From Streptomyces aureocirculatus (GTDB lineage: Bacteria > Actinomycetota > Actinomycetes > Streptomycetales > Streptomycetaceae): a stretch of 58,009 nucleotides of DNA. Below are positions 9,135-16,371 of the stretch, in pieces (the stretch's first letter is position 1; each line of letters begins with the position of its first letter). The position numbers and the translations under genes were made by a program. The notes under the pieces were generated by a model, which made no database searches, was not told where the DNA came from, and saw only the letters and a program-made list of their open reading frames with translations. The DNA lies in the NCBI RefSeq assembly GCF_000720475.1, contig NZ_JOAP01000045.1, forward strand, positions 1 to 58,009. Direction: 5' to 3'.

Positions 9135-9514
9135 GCGCCGCCGATAAGAATGCCTTCACGTCGGCGGCCGAGGGCCTCCTCGCCTGGCCGGCCACCGACG
9201 TGGACGCCATCGCCGTACGCATGCTGGTCGAGGAACACGAGATCCTCGACCGTCCGGAATTCCAGCACGTGACCGTGGTGCAGGGTGAGGCCGGCGTGCG
9301 AGCGGACTGGGTGAACCTGTCCCTGCGCCTCGACAAGCTGGTGCGCGACGAGGAAGAACGCCAGTTCCTGGAGATCGTCCTTGCCATCGCGCTCGGCCGC
9401 CAGATCTTCCTCGACTGCGTCCTCCGGCTCGACGAGCGCCGCCTGGCGATCGTGCTGCGTGCTCTCGTCACGTGGGCGGGTGTCGACTCGATCGCCGTGG
9501 GGACCCGATCATGA
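9131..9514 (+). CDS. Uncharacterised helical protein
   Basis: This 127-residue protein starts at ATG 9131 and overlaps the upstream stop by four bases (ATGA). The sequence is largely amphipathic helix, with an acidic EEHEILDRPEF block and a DEEERQFLEIVLAIALGRQ helix. No signal peptide is present. The four-base overlaps on both sides imply co-translation with the methyltransferase, so it may be a partner protein. No family recognised. Confidence 0.75.
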   Translation: MSAADKNAFTSAAEGLLAWPATDVDAIAVRMLVEEHEILDRPEFQHVTVVQGEAGVRADWVNLSLRLDKLVRDEEERQFLEIVLAIALGRQIFLDCVLRLDERRLAIVLRALVTWAGVDSIAVGTRS

Positions 9515-10299
9515 CACCACCGAGGGTCAACCCCATCGTCACCACCAGGCCGTCGATCGCCCGCGTGCAGAACTGGCTGCTGAGAGACACCGAGAACTAC
9601 GCGCCCGACCGCCGCCTGGGCCTCGCGCTCGCCGAGGCAGCCCCCTGGTACCCGGGCACCGTGCGCGACACCAGGGCGGGCATGCCCGCGGCGGTCATGC
9701 ACCTTGTCTCTACGCTCGGCATCCGGCAGATCATCGATCTCGGCTGCGGCCTGCCCAGCCGGGCCCCGGCCCCGACCGTGTACTCCGTCGCCCGCTCCGT
9801 GCTTCCTACCGCCCGCGTGGTCTACGTGGACCACGACCCCCACGTTATGGCGCACGCCGCCACCGTCCTCGTCGAAAGCGACGCCACCAGCGCCATCAGC
9901 GCCGACCTGCGCACAGGGCTTGGTCTGTGCCCCGGCATGCTCTGCCGATACCTCGACTTGGAACAGCCCATCGGAGTCCTGTGCCGCGACCTCCTGCCCT
10001 GGCTCACGGACACCGAGGCCGCTGGCCTGCTCAGCTTGCTCCGTGAGCAGCTTTCCCCGGGGAGCGCCGTCAGTATCGTCCACGTGGCCTCGGACGCCGC
10101 CCCACGCGGAGCCCAACTCCTGGCCGAGCTGTACGGCCAGGCGGGCATCGAGTTCCGTCCGCGTACTTTCGCCCAGCTCGACCGGCTGCTCGACGCCTGG
10201 CGTATCGGCCTTCGTGAACGCGCGGCCACACCCTGCGTCTATGAGGTGGTCGCCCACATCCCCACGAATCGCACTCTCACCGCCGGGGGTGGATCGTGA
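9511..10299 (+). CDS. SAM-dependent methyltransferase, DUF574 (Methyltransf_19) type
   Basis: This 262-residue protein starts at ATG 9511, overlapping the previous stop (ATGA). SAM-binding motif I is IIDLGCGLPSRAP, with Asp76 and the Gly-rich loop. Motif II is VVYVDHDPHVM. The start-proximal segment TRPSIARVQNWLLRD is typical of this actinobacterial family. Substrates are unknown; the genes often sit beside XRE regulators, as here. The protein is soluble. It is the third gene in the operon and overlaps the Cys-rich gene by four bases (GTGA). Confidence 0.88.
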   Translation: MTPPRVNPIVTTRPSIARVQNWLLRDTENYAPDRRLGLALAEAAPWYPGTVRDTRAGMPAAVMHLVSTLGIRQIIDLGCGLPSRAPAPTVYSVARSVLPTARVVYVDHDPHVMAHAATVLVESDATSAISADLRTGLGLCPGMLCRYLDLEQPIGVLCRDLLPWLTDTEAAGLLSLLREQLSPGSAVSIVHVASDAAPRGAQLLAELYGQAGIEFRPRTFAQLDRLLDAWRIGLRERAATPCVYEVVAHIPTNRTLTAGGGS

Positions 10300-10499
10300 G
10301 CGCCTCGACACCGGAACTCGACGAACAGGCGACGCGGGTCTACACGACGTACATGGGGCACCTGAACTGCTGCGCGCCCTGTCGGCGCACGGACTACTGC
10401 CCGACAGGAACCCGCCTGCGCCGAGCGTGGACGGCCGCTCAGGGCGCCGCCGTCAGAGCCCACCTGGATCGTGGGGGAGGCGCGCGGTGCGGGACGTGA
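10296..10499 (+). CDS. Small Cys-rich protein
   Basis: This 67-residue protein has a GTG start at 10296 within a GTGA overlap, behind GGGGGTGG. A cluster of four Cys (HLNCCAPCRRTDYCPTG) in residues ~22-38 suggests metal binding or disulfides. The rest is basic and helical. It is co-translated with the methyltransferase and could be a partner or substrate (inference). Confidence 0.7.
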   Translation: MSASTPELDEQATRVYTTYMGHLNCCAPCRRTDYCPTGTRLRRAWTAAQGAAVRAHLDRGGGARCGT

Positions 10500-10537
10500 C
10501 CGAGGCCCTGCCCCCGTCGACGGGAGTCAAGCCGTGA
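10487..10537 (+). CDS. 16-residue micro-ORF linking two overlapping genes
   Basis: GTG 10487 is preceded by GGGGGAGG at 10473-10480 with 6-nt spacing, a very good Shine-Dalgarno. It encodes VRDVTEALPPSTGVKP. Its start lies inside the end of the Cys-rich gene, and its TGA (10535-10537) overlaps the GTG of the zinc-knuckle gene. It may be a coupling cistron that carries ribosomes to the downstream start rather than a functional peptide. Too short for homology. Confidence 0.4.
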   Translation: MRDVTEALPPSTGVKP

Positions 10538-10677
10538 GTCAGGGCACGATGATCTGCTGGCGGTGCGACAAGCCGATCCGACCGGGCCAGCCGTACACAC
10601 AGCACGCGAAGGACAGCCCATCGCGGGCGGGGGTGACGGTGGTGTGGCACGTGGAGCGGTGTCGGCGTCGACGGTAG
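10534..10677 (+). CDS. Small zinc-knuckle protein
   Basis: This 47-residue protein has a GTG start at 10534 overlapping the micro-ORF stop (GTGA), with GGGAG seven bases upstream. A CWRC motif near the N-terminus and a C-terminal WHVERC form a C2HC-like set typical of small zinc-ribbon proteins found in actinobacterial mobile elements. It ends in a basic RRRR tail. Last gene of the operon; its stop lies 1 bp from the stop of the facing XRE gene. Confidence 0.6.
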   Translation: MSQGTMICWRCDKPIRPGQPYTQHAKDSPSRAGVTVVWHVERCRRRR

Positions 10678-10678
10678 G

Positions 10679-10912
10679 TCAGCGCACGAGGTCGGCGAGC
10701 GGGACACCGATGGCATCCGCGATGCGGAACAGACTGTCCAGAGTTGGGGACTGCTGCCCCTGCTCGATACGCACCACGGAGGGCCGGTCGATGCCGGAGT
10801 CCAAGGCAACGCGCTCCTGGGTGAGGCCCGCGTGTAGACGGGCCGCGCGGATCCGCTCACCGACGACGCGCCGCCGGGCGAGCACCGAGTCGGATGGGCG
10901 GGCGGATGGCAC
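10679..10912 (-). CDS. XRE/Cro-CI-type repressor
   Basis: A 77-residue protein consisting almost entirely of one helix-turn-helix domain (residues ~14-77, with LTQERVALDSGIDRPSVVRIEQGQ). A GTG start at 10912 lacks an evident Shine-Dalgarno, so it may be leaderless or start slightly later. It converges with the methyltransferase operon and is divergent from the TTA-containing micro-ORF. The dyad at 10946-10963 in the divergent region is a plausible autoregulatory operator. Confidence 0.82.
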   Translation of the reverse strand: MPSARPSDSVLARRRVVGERIRAARLHAGLTQERVALDSGIDRPSVVRIEQGQQSPTLDSLFRIADAIGVPLADLVR

Positions 10913-10945
10913 CCGTCAACGCTCGATGGATCATGACCGATTGTC

Positions 10946-10963
10946 TGTAGGCTTCAACCTACA
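10946..10963. promoter_or_regulatory. 18-bp dyad in the XRE / micro-ORF divergent promoter
   Basis: Arms TGTAGG and CCTACA flank CTTCAA. It lies 33 bp upstream of the XRE start and 24 bp upstream of the micro-ORF at 10988. Size and symmetry fit a Cro-like dimer operator (inference). Confidence 0.5.
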
Positions 10964-10987
10964 TTCTGCAATCAGAGGAAGGCGGGC

Positions 10988-11068
10988 ATGTTGCGCATCA
11001 CGGACATCGACCCGAACCTGTCACCCTCGCCGCACAGCGTGTTACTGGTTCACACCCCGTGCGAATAG
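10988..11068 (+). CDS. 26-residue ORF with a TTA codon
   Basis: ATG 10988 follows GAGGAAGG at 10975-10982 at good spacing. The predicted peptide begins MLRITDIDPNLSPSPHS and ends HTPCE. Codon 19 is TTA (11042-11044), rare in Streptomyces and dependent on the bldA tRNA. No signal sequence is evident. A perfect 28-nt palindrome follows the stop by 10 bp and would act as its terminator. It could be a regulatory peptide, a RiPP-type precursor, or a chance ORF. Confidence 0.4.
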   Translation: MLRITDIDPNLSPSPHSVLLVHTPCE

Positions 11069-11078
11069 AACACTGGCA

Positions 11079-11106
11079 CATGCCGCGAGAGCGCTCTCGC
11101 GGCATG
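11079..11106. terminator. Perfect 28-nt palindrome
   Basis: Arms CATGCCGCGAGAGC and GCTCTCGCGGCATG are perfectly self-complementary without a spacer. It is followed by a second small dyad (CATTCC, GCGAT, GGAATG; 11110-11126). Position after the micro-ORF stop suggests transcript termination or a binding site. Confidence 0.55.
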
Positions 11107-11430
11107 GGACATTCCGCGATGGAATGACGAGTGAACGTTTCTGCCAGTCAGACTCGACGCGCGCCCGGACCCCGCTCGCGTCGCGGACCGGCCCCCTTCC
11201 CCGTGAGCACCCCCTCGTCGGGGTTGGGCGGCCGGTCAACCCGAGTAGCCGAAGGAGCCCACACTCCCTCAACCGAGAGGGGAAGGAGGCCATGTCAGGT
11301 ACCTGCCACTCTCGTTGAGATTGACGGCCAGGGCGGGGGCTGGATTCCACCCCCCAGGTGGAACCCCGTCCTGGTCTAGGCAGCAAAGGCCGCCCGAAGA
11401 GGTCACGCAACCTCTTCGGGCGGCCTTTGC
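11107..11430 (+). other. Non-coding, hairpin-rich segment with a leader-like 8-codon ORF and a 21-bp terminator
   Basis: An 8-codon ORF (ATG 11292-11318, MSGTCHSR) has an excellent AAGGAGG at 11283-11289. Eight bases after its stop is a ~20-bp imperfect hairpin (11326-11376): a 13-bp outer stem with G:U pairs, a 6-nt bulge, and a 7-bp inner stem with a C-rich loop. Next is a perfect 21-bp inverted repeat (arms 11383-11403 and 11410-11430, loop CACGCA), a strong terminator. The terminator can also serve the facing mca operon. No tRNA-like T-loop was seen. Confidence 0.5.
11383..11430. terminator. Strong bidirectional terminator
   Basis: A perfect 21-bp stem (GCAAAGGCCGCCCGAAGAGG... paired with its complement) has a 6-nt loop. 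The arms carry AAA/TTT at their base. It stands between the accessory segment and the convergent mca operon, and marks a likely boundary between accessory and core DNA. Confidence 0.85.
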
Positions 11431-11506
11431 TTGCGCGTATCTGCGATGGGAAAGAGATGGGAGATGATCATGTGGAGTAACTCCGAGTCATCTCTAGAAA
11501 TCTCTA

Positions 11507-11788
11507 TTAATCCCTAGTTTTGAGTCCTGCCCCCTCGGGGCTGTCCTTGCCCTCGGTTGCGGCAACGCCGCTGGCAGGCGCCTTGACCTGCTCATCCGGG
11601 GACTCCTTGAAGTCGACCTTCCCCATGTGCCGGTTCATGGACTTCATCAGACGCCACACCGCGAGCGCCATCACCGCGAACACGATGAACCCCAGGACCC
11701 CGGGGGTCACCTTGTTCTCGTCGACCTCCTTGGCCAGGGGGACGAGGTGCGTCACTGCCAGGCTTGCGCTTCCGCTCATGTCAGGCAT
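11507..11788 (-). CDS. Small membrane protein downstream of mca
   Basis: This 93-residue protein has ATG at 11788, inside the last bases of mca, so it is translationally coupled. One membrane helix lies at about residues 28-46 (TPGVLGFIVFAVMALAVW). A basic cytoplasmic stretch and a charged hydrophilic tail follow. Its position after mca is conserved in Streptomyces as far as recalled. Function unknown. Confidence 0.8.
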   Translation of the reverse strand: MPDMSGSASLAVTHLVPLAKEVDENKVTPGVLGFIVFAVMALAVWRLMKSMNRHMGKVDFKESPDEQVKAPASGVAATEGKDSPEGAGLKTRD

Positions 11789-12662
11789 TGTCGCGGATGC
11801 CCGCGAAGAGGTCGTCCTCGGGGAGGGAGGTATCGACGAGTGACTTCGCCAGCTCGTACTCCTCGGTGGGCCAGACTTCCTTCTGGAGCTCCATCGGGAC
11901 CCGGAACCAGCCGCCGTCGGGGTCGATCTGGGTGGCGTGGGCGATCAGGGCCTTGTCGCGGATCTCATAGAAGTCGGCGCACGGAACGTGCGTGGTCAGC
12001 GTGCGCTCGACCCGCTCGAACTCGTCCCAGCGCTTCAGCCACTCGCCGTAGGGGGACTCCAGGCCGCGGTCCAGCATGGCGTGGTGCAGCGCCTCGGTGC
12101 GGGGCCGGTTGAAGCCCTGGTTGTAGTACAGCTTCTGCGGCTGGAAGACCGGGCCGTACTCGCTCTCCGGGTACTTCTCCGCGTCCGCCGCGCCGTCGAA
12201 GGCCACCATCGAGATCTTGTGGGTCATGATGTGGTCGGGGTGCGGGTAACCACCGTTCTCGTCGTACGTCGTGATCACCTGCGGGCGGAACGCGCGGATC
12301 TGGCGCACCAGGGCCCCGGAGGCCTTGTCGACGTCCTCGAGCGCGAAGCAGCCCTCGGGCAGCGGGGGCAGCGGGTCGCCCTCGGGCAGGCCCGAGTCGA
12401 CGAAGCCGAGCCACTCCTGCTTGACGCCGAGGATCTCGCGCGCCTCGTCCATCTCCTTCTTGCGGACCTCGTGGATGTGCTCCTGGATATAGGTGTCGCC
12501 CTGGAGCTTGGGGTTGAGGATGTCGCCGCGCTCCCCGCCCGTGCAGGTCACGACGAGTACGTCCACCCCTTCGGACACGTACTTGGCCATCGTGGCCGCG
12601 CCCTTGCTCGACTCATCGTCGGGGTGGGCGTGAACGGCCATCAGTCGAAGCTGCTCAGTCAA
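11781..12662 (-). CDS. mca: Mycothiol S-conjugate amidase
   Basis: This 293-residue enzyme hydrolyses mycothiol S-conjugates to glucosaminyl-inositol and a mercapturic acid for detoxification. The N-terminal AHPDDE motif (residues 12-17) and the HPDH motif near residue ~143 are the LmbE/PIG-L zinc-binding signatures. Length fits Mca. The start is a TTG at 12662 with GAGGA seven bases upstream. It is divergent from the DUF4307 gene and overlaps the small membrane gene downstream by 8 bp. Confidence 0.95.
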   Translation of the reverse strand: MTEQLRLMAVHAHPDDESSKGAATMAKYVSEGVDVLVVTCTGGERGDILNPKLQGDTYIQEHIHEVRKKEMDEAREILGVKQEWLGFVDSGLPEGDPLPPLPEGCFALEDVDKASGALVRQIRAFRPQVITTYDENGGYPHPDHIMTHKISMVAFDGAADAEKYPESEYGPVFQPQKLYYNQGFNRPRTEALHHAMLDRGLESPYGEWLKRWDEFERVERTLTTHVPCADFYEIRDKALIAHATQIDPDGGWFRVPMELQKEVWPTEEYELAKSLVDTSLPEDDLFAGIRDNA

Positions 12663-12735
12663 GACTCGATCCTCAGGTGTCCGGCGCCGCTGTGTGCTGT
12701 GGCGCCCTCGGTCGTCCGGCGTTGTGCGGGGCTTC

Positions 12736-12741
12736 TATAGT
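12736..12741 (+). promoter_or_regulatory. Probable -10 element of the DUF4307 gene
   Basis: TATAGT lies 42 bp upstream of ATG 12783. The -35 region is GC-rich and not convincing, so the sigma factor cannot be assigned. Confidence 0.45.
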
Positions 12742-12782
12742 GACGGAACCGGGGGGCGGAAAATTCCGGCAGGAGGACGATC

Positions 12783-13229
12783 ATGACCGCGGTGAGCGGC
12801 GGCGACGGCGGTCTCGCCACTGGTGACGGCGGCGGCCCGGCCACTGCGCTTCCCGAGGGCCGTTACGGCCGCTCGGCGGACGAGCGCGCCGACCGCAAGC
12901 TCAAGGTCATCGGTGCCGTCCTGGGTGTCGTCGCCCTCGGGATCGTCGGCTGGTTCGGCTACGACTCGATCGCCGGTTCCAAGGTCAGCGGCGAGATCAT
13001 CAAGTCCGACATCGTGTCGGACAAGGCCGTCGAAGTGCACCTGGAGGTGCACAAGAAGGCGGACGCGAACGGTTACTGCACGCTCCGCTCCCAGGCCGAG
13101 GACGGCTCCGAGGTCGGCCGCGCGGACTTCCGCTTCGACCAGGACAAGGGACGCATCGACAAGGTCGTCACGCTGCGGACGATGGCGCGCGCCACCAGCG
13201 TCGAGCTGGTGAGCTGCCACAAGGACTGA
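12783..13229 (+). CDS. DUF4307 membrane protein
   Basis: This 148-residue protein starts at ATG 12783 with AGGAGG upstream. After a ~42-residue cytoplasmic head containing RYGRSADERADRK, a membrane helix (about 41-60, KVIGAVLGVVALGIVGWFGY) leads to an extracytoplasmic beta-rich domain with two Cys (about residues 99 and 146). These features match DUF4307, conserved beside mca and greA in actinobacteria. Function unknown. Confidence 0.9.
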   Translation: MTAVSGGDGGLATGDGGGPATALPEGRYGRSADERADRKLKVIGAVLGVVALGIVGWFGYDSIAGSKVSGEIIKSDIVSDKAVEVHLEVHKKADANGYCTLRSQAEDGSEVGRADFRFDQDKGRIDKVVTLRTMARATSVELVSCHKD

Positions 13230-13467
13230 GCGCGGGGCTGCCGCCGGGGCTGAGCGGATGCGATGCCGCCAGGGCTGAGCAGGGCGCGCGACACGCCCCA
13301 GTCACTCCCGGCACCCCTGCTTTCACCTGCGGCGACGTAATTCTGACGGCTTATGTCCTCCCCCTTCGGCAGCGGAATTGTTAGGCTCGTGGTTTCGCCC
13401 ACCCGTGAGGGAACATCCTTCTGGGTAGGGCGATGCTTTGTATTCCCAGTACCTACGAGGAGCACCT

Positions 13468-13965
13468 GTGACCCAGACCAGCGACAACGTCACCTGGCTG
13501 ACCCAGGAGGCGTACAACCAGCTCAAGGCCGAGCTGGAGTACCTGTCTGGTCCTGCGCGCACCGAGATCGCAGCCAAGATCGCGGCGGCGCGCGAGGAGG
13601 GCGACCTGCGCGAGAACGGCGGGTACCACGCGGCCAAGGAGGAGCAGGGCAAGCAGGAGCTCCGTGTCCGTCAGTTGACCCAGCTCCTGGAGCACGCGAA
13701 GGTCGGTGAGGCTCCCGCGGCGGACGGTGTGGTCGCCCCCGGCATGGTCGTCACCATCGCCTTCGACGGCGACCCCGACGACACGGTGACCTTCCTGCTC
13801 GCCTCCCGGGAGTACGCCAGCTCCGACATCGAGACGTACTCGCCGCAGTCGCCGCTCGGCACGGGCGTCAACGGCAAGACGATCGGCGAGAACGCGCAGT
13901 ACGAGCTGCCGAACGGCAAGCTCGCCTCCGTGAAGATCCTTCAGGCCAAGCCGTACCAGGGCTGA
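13468..13965 (+). CDS. greA: Transcription elongation factor GreA
   Basis: This 165-residue protein has a GTG start at 13468 with GAGGAG upstream. The N-terminal coiled coil (residues ~8-80) carries the acidic tip segment EEGDLRENGGYHAAKEEQG. The C-terminal FKBP-like domain ends with the family's SPLGTGVNGKTIGE block. GreA binds the RNA polymerase secondary channel and stimulates cleavage of backtracked transcripts. Its own terminator follows. Confidence 0.96.
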   Translation: MTQTSDNVTWLTQEAYNQLKAELEYLSGPARTEIAAKIAAAREEGDLRENGGYHAAKEEQGKQELRVRQLTQLLEHAKVGEAPAADGVVAPGMVVTIAFDGDPDDTVTFLLASREYASSDIETYSPQSPLGTGVNGKTIGENAQYELPNGKLASVKILQAKPYQG

Positions 13966-13970
13966 GCCCG

Positions 13971-14003
13971 AAGACCCCCGGCGCCCGTGGCGCCGGGGGT
14001 CTT
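13971..14003 (+). terminator. greA terminator
   Basis: A perfect 15-bp stem (AAGACCCCCGGCGCC with its complement) and a CGT loop begin 5 bp after the greA stop. There is a short TCTTGT tail. Confidence 0.85.
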
Positions 14004-14027
14004 GTGCGTAGCGGCTCGGCCGCTAGC

Positions 14028-14096
14028 GCCCGGTGGTACGGCCGGTGCTGTGCCCGGTGGTACGGCCGGTGCTGTGCCCGGCGGTACGCCCGGTGA
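14028..14096. repeat. Three tandem copies of a 24-nt unit
   Basis: Two identical copies and one diverged copy of GCCCGGTGGTACGGCCGGTG plus CTGT stand between the greA terminator and the 3' end of the secreted-protein gene. No reading frame is supported. Confidence 0.75.
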
Positions 14097-14483
14097 TCAG
14101 CGGCACTTCACGAAGCGCGGGGCCGAGTCCTTGAGGTCCTTGCGGTTGTTGGTCCTCGTACCCGACATCAGGGTCCGGAAGATGCCCTCGCGGGGGCAGT
14201 TGATGCTGACGCTGATGCTGCCGAGCGAGCTCGGGGACACGTTCTGGCACTTGCTCGCCGCCACCACCGGCGGGATGGTCCCGAAGCTCTCCTGCAGCAG
14301 CGAGACGCAGACCTTCTTGTAGCCCTCGTAGAACCCGCTGGCGTACACCTTGCCGTTCTGCGCCTTGGGCTGGTTGGCGACCAGTTCCAGCTCCTGGGCC
14401 GCGGCCGACGACTGCGCCGTCGCGCCCATGAGCATCCCCGCCGCCATCACGGCCGCGGCCGCACCCATCCGCACCTTGGACAT
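14097..14483 (-). CDS. Secreted protein of unknown function
   Basis: This 128-residue protein starts at ATG 14483 with GAGGGGAA upstream. A Sec-type signal peptide covers residues ~1-28 (basic MSKVR, Ala-rich core, cleavage near SSAAAQE). The mature part holds four Cys (KKVCVSLL, ASKCQNV, SINCPREG, VKCR), suggesting two disulfides. Convergent with greA. Function unknown. Confidence 0.82.
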   Translation of the reverse strand: MSKVRMGAAAAVMAAGMLMGATAQSSAAAQELELVANQPKAQNGKVYASGFYEGYKKVCVSLLQESFGTIPPVVAASKCQNVSPSSLGSISVSINCPREGIFRTLMSGTRTNNRKDLKDSAPRFVKCR

Positions 14484-14710
14484 GGTCTTCCCCTCGTTCG
14501 GCTGTACTCGGTCCGCCGGCCCCGACCGGGGCGCGCCGCCCGGCCGTTCCCGGCACAAGTAGCTTCCAGCCCCACGCATCCCGGGGAGTACCCCCCGCCC
14601 AGGGGATCTTTTCCGCCAACCTCCGACACACTGTTCACGTTCATGCTGCCCGGCGTTCACCCTTCGCGTCGCACCATCTTGGGCGGGCGCAGCTTGATCA
14701 CGAGTCACTG

Positions 14711-14745
14711 CCGTGGTCGACCACAGGTGCGCCGCATGACCACGG
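14711..14745. promoter_or_regulatory. Inverted repeat upstream of the LuxR gene
   Basis: CCGTGGTC (14711-14718) and GACCACGG (14738-14745) form 8-bp arms, and an inner TGGTCGACCA palindrome overlaps the first arm. Located 28-62 bp before the LuxR start: a possible operator. Confidence 0.45.
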
Positions 14746-14772
14746 GGAAGCAGTGAGACACGGGGGACAGCT

Positions 14773-15495
14773 TTGATATCGGTCGGTGTCATCGCGCGGG
14801 GCGGGCCGGAACGGGCGGAGCTGCGTGCCGCCCTGGAGGCGGAGGGGCGCCATCTCGTCGCCGGCGAGGGCGAGCCGGGCGGTGAGCTGTCGCTCGTGCG
14901 CCGTGCCAGGCCGCGGGTGCTCGTGGTCGGCCAGCACGACGAGGACTCGGCGCTCACCGCCCTGCACCGGGTAGCCGCCGTGTCCACCCCGGTGGCCGTG
15001 GTGCTGCTCGCCCACCGGTTCACCTGCGGCGGGCTGCGCCGGATCCTGTCCTGCCGCCCGGCGGGCGTCCTGCACAGGGCCACGGCCGCCGCCCATCTGC
15101 CGTGGGCGGTCGGCGCGGCGGCCGCGGGCGGGCCGGTGCTCGGCCCGGAGCTGGTCGGCGTGGTCGTCGGCGCCTGTACGTGCCCCGGCTGTGCCCCGGC
15201 GGCGCGGGACGAGGCGCGCACCCTCATCGCCACCCTGTCCACCCGCGAGCTGGAGGTGCTCGAACTGGTCGGCGAGGGCCTTTCGAACCCGCAGATCGCC
15301 GCGGCCCTCACCATCAGCTCCGACACCGCCAAGGACCACCTGGGCAGCATCTGCGGCAAGCTCGGCATCCGGGGCCGGTTGCAGGCGGCACGGGTCGCCT
15401 GGCAGGCGGGGCTCACCGGGCGGCGGGGCTCCTCGGCCGGGCGGGGGCCCACCCCCCGCGGCGTCCGCCCACCGAATACCGCGACTTGCCGGTGA
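14773..15495 (+). CDS. LuxR-family response-regulator-like protein
   Basis: This 240-residue protein starts at TTG 14773 behind GGGGGACAG. The N-terminal ~125 residues resemble a degenerate receiver domain without a clear phospho-acceptor Asp. The C-terminal LuxR/GerE helix-turn-helix occupies ~155-210 (LSTRELEVLELVGEGLSNPQ ... DTAKDHLGSI). A CTCPGC pair of Cys in the linker is unusual. No partner kinase lies next to it. Confidence 0.85.
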   Translation: MISVGVIARGGPERAELRAALEAEGRHLVAGEGEPGGELSLVRRARPRVLVVGQHDEDSALTALHRVAAVSTPVAVVLLAHRFTCGGLRRILSCRPAGVLHRATAAAHLPWAVGAAAAGGPVLGPELVGVVVGACTCPGCAPAARDEARTLIATLSTRELEVLELVGEGLSNPQIAAALTISSDTAKDHLGSICGKLGIRGRLQAARVAWQAGLTGRRGSSAGRGPTPRGVRPPNTATCR

Positions 15496-15537
15496 CCGCC
15501 GGGTGCCGGTGCCTGCCGGGCCCCGGAGTCCCAAGGT

Positions 15538-16371
15538 TCAGGCGCCGTTGAGTCGATAGCCGACCCACGATCGCGCTGCGTCCTCCATGGCTCGCCGCCA
15601 CTCTTCCGGGAAGTTGAGAGCCCACTTCCGGTACATACGCCAGGTGGCCCTGGCGAAGGCATCGATCGCCTTCGGGTCTGCGGTTTCCCAGGCACTACAC
15701 CGCACGGCCCAGGATTCCGCGGAGGCCGGGGTGTGCCCAGCGGAGATGAGCTGGACGACGAGGGTGGCGGGGTCGATGAAGCCCGCTCCTCGGGTCGGCC
15801 AAGACCAATCAATGACCCATGTTCGATCAGACCCGATCATGATGTTGCTTGGGTTGATATCCGTGTGCAGCAGAGTCGTACCGCGGAAGAGTTCAGCTTC
15901 CGACTCATTGTCGACGAAGCTGTCCCAGCGTTCTTCGATCCATCCCTGCGCAACGGCCGGTACAGGAATCTCCGCGATGCGATTCAAGGCGTCGACAACC
16001 TCGGGGAGATCTGTAGTACCTGGATCGAAGACTGACATGCGGCCGTCGACGACCTCGAATCCGAGGACCACCCAGCCCTCGCCGTCGACACTCCACAGCA
16101 GTTGCGGTGCTACCGACTGAACAAAGGGGGAAATGTCCCTCTCCTTGGTGAGAGACTCCAGCCGTGCCCCGGGATCGTTGAACATGCCCTTGACGAAGAA
16201 CTGCCCGTGTTCGGCGTGGATGATAGCAGCGTAGTCAGAGCTGAATCCGCTGGCCGGACGCCTCACTCGGGTGACGTCGCCGGTGTATGGGTGGATCAGT
16301 TCCCGAAAGTGGGGGTCTGGCAGATCATCCACGCCTGTCCTCCTAGGGCGGATCAGTTCCTTGGGGGGCAT
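15538..16371 (-). CDS. APH-like phosphotransferase (aminoglycoside/choline kinase superfamily)
   Basis: This 277-residue protein starts at ATG 16371, overlapping the end of the radical SAM gene by 19 bp; an alternative ATG lies at 16416. The catalytic loop HTDINPSN lies at residues ~170-177 and the Mg-binding IDWSWP at ~187-192. Residues 40-70 carry the N-lobe with FFVKG as the probable ATP-anchoring Lys. The family phosphorylates hydroxyls of antibiotics, sugars or amino-alcohols. Coupling to a radical SAM gene suggests phosphorylation of the product or a precursor rather than drug resistance (inference). Confidence 0.85.
   Translation of the reverse strand: MPPKELIRPRRTGVDDLPDPHFRELIHPYTGDVTRVRRPASGFSSDYAAIIHAEHGQFFVKGMFNDPGARLESLTKERDISPFVQSVAPQLLWSVDGEGWVVLGFEVVDGRMSVFDPGTTDLPEVVDALNRIAEIPVPAVAQGWIEERWDSFVDNESEAELFRGTTLLHTDINPSNIMIGSDRTWVIDWSWPTRGAGFIDPATLVVQLISAGHTPASAESWAVRCSAWETADPKAIDAFARATWRMYRKWALNFPEEWRRAMEDAARSWVGYRLNGA

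Noticed and set aside
11131..11379. 82-codon + strand ORF from GTG 11131
   Set aside because: No Shine-Dalgarno, weak codon bias, and it runs through the leader-like mini-ORF and a hairpin. Treated as non-coding.
11320..11400. Possible tRNA or tmRNA at the accessory/core boundary
   Set aside because: No GGTTCGAATCC-like T-loop, no CCA end, and no tmRNA tag peptide were found.
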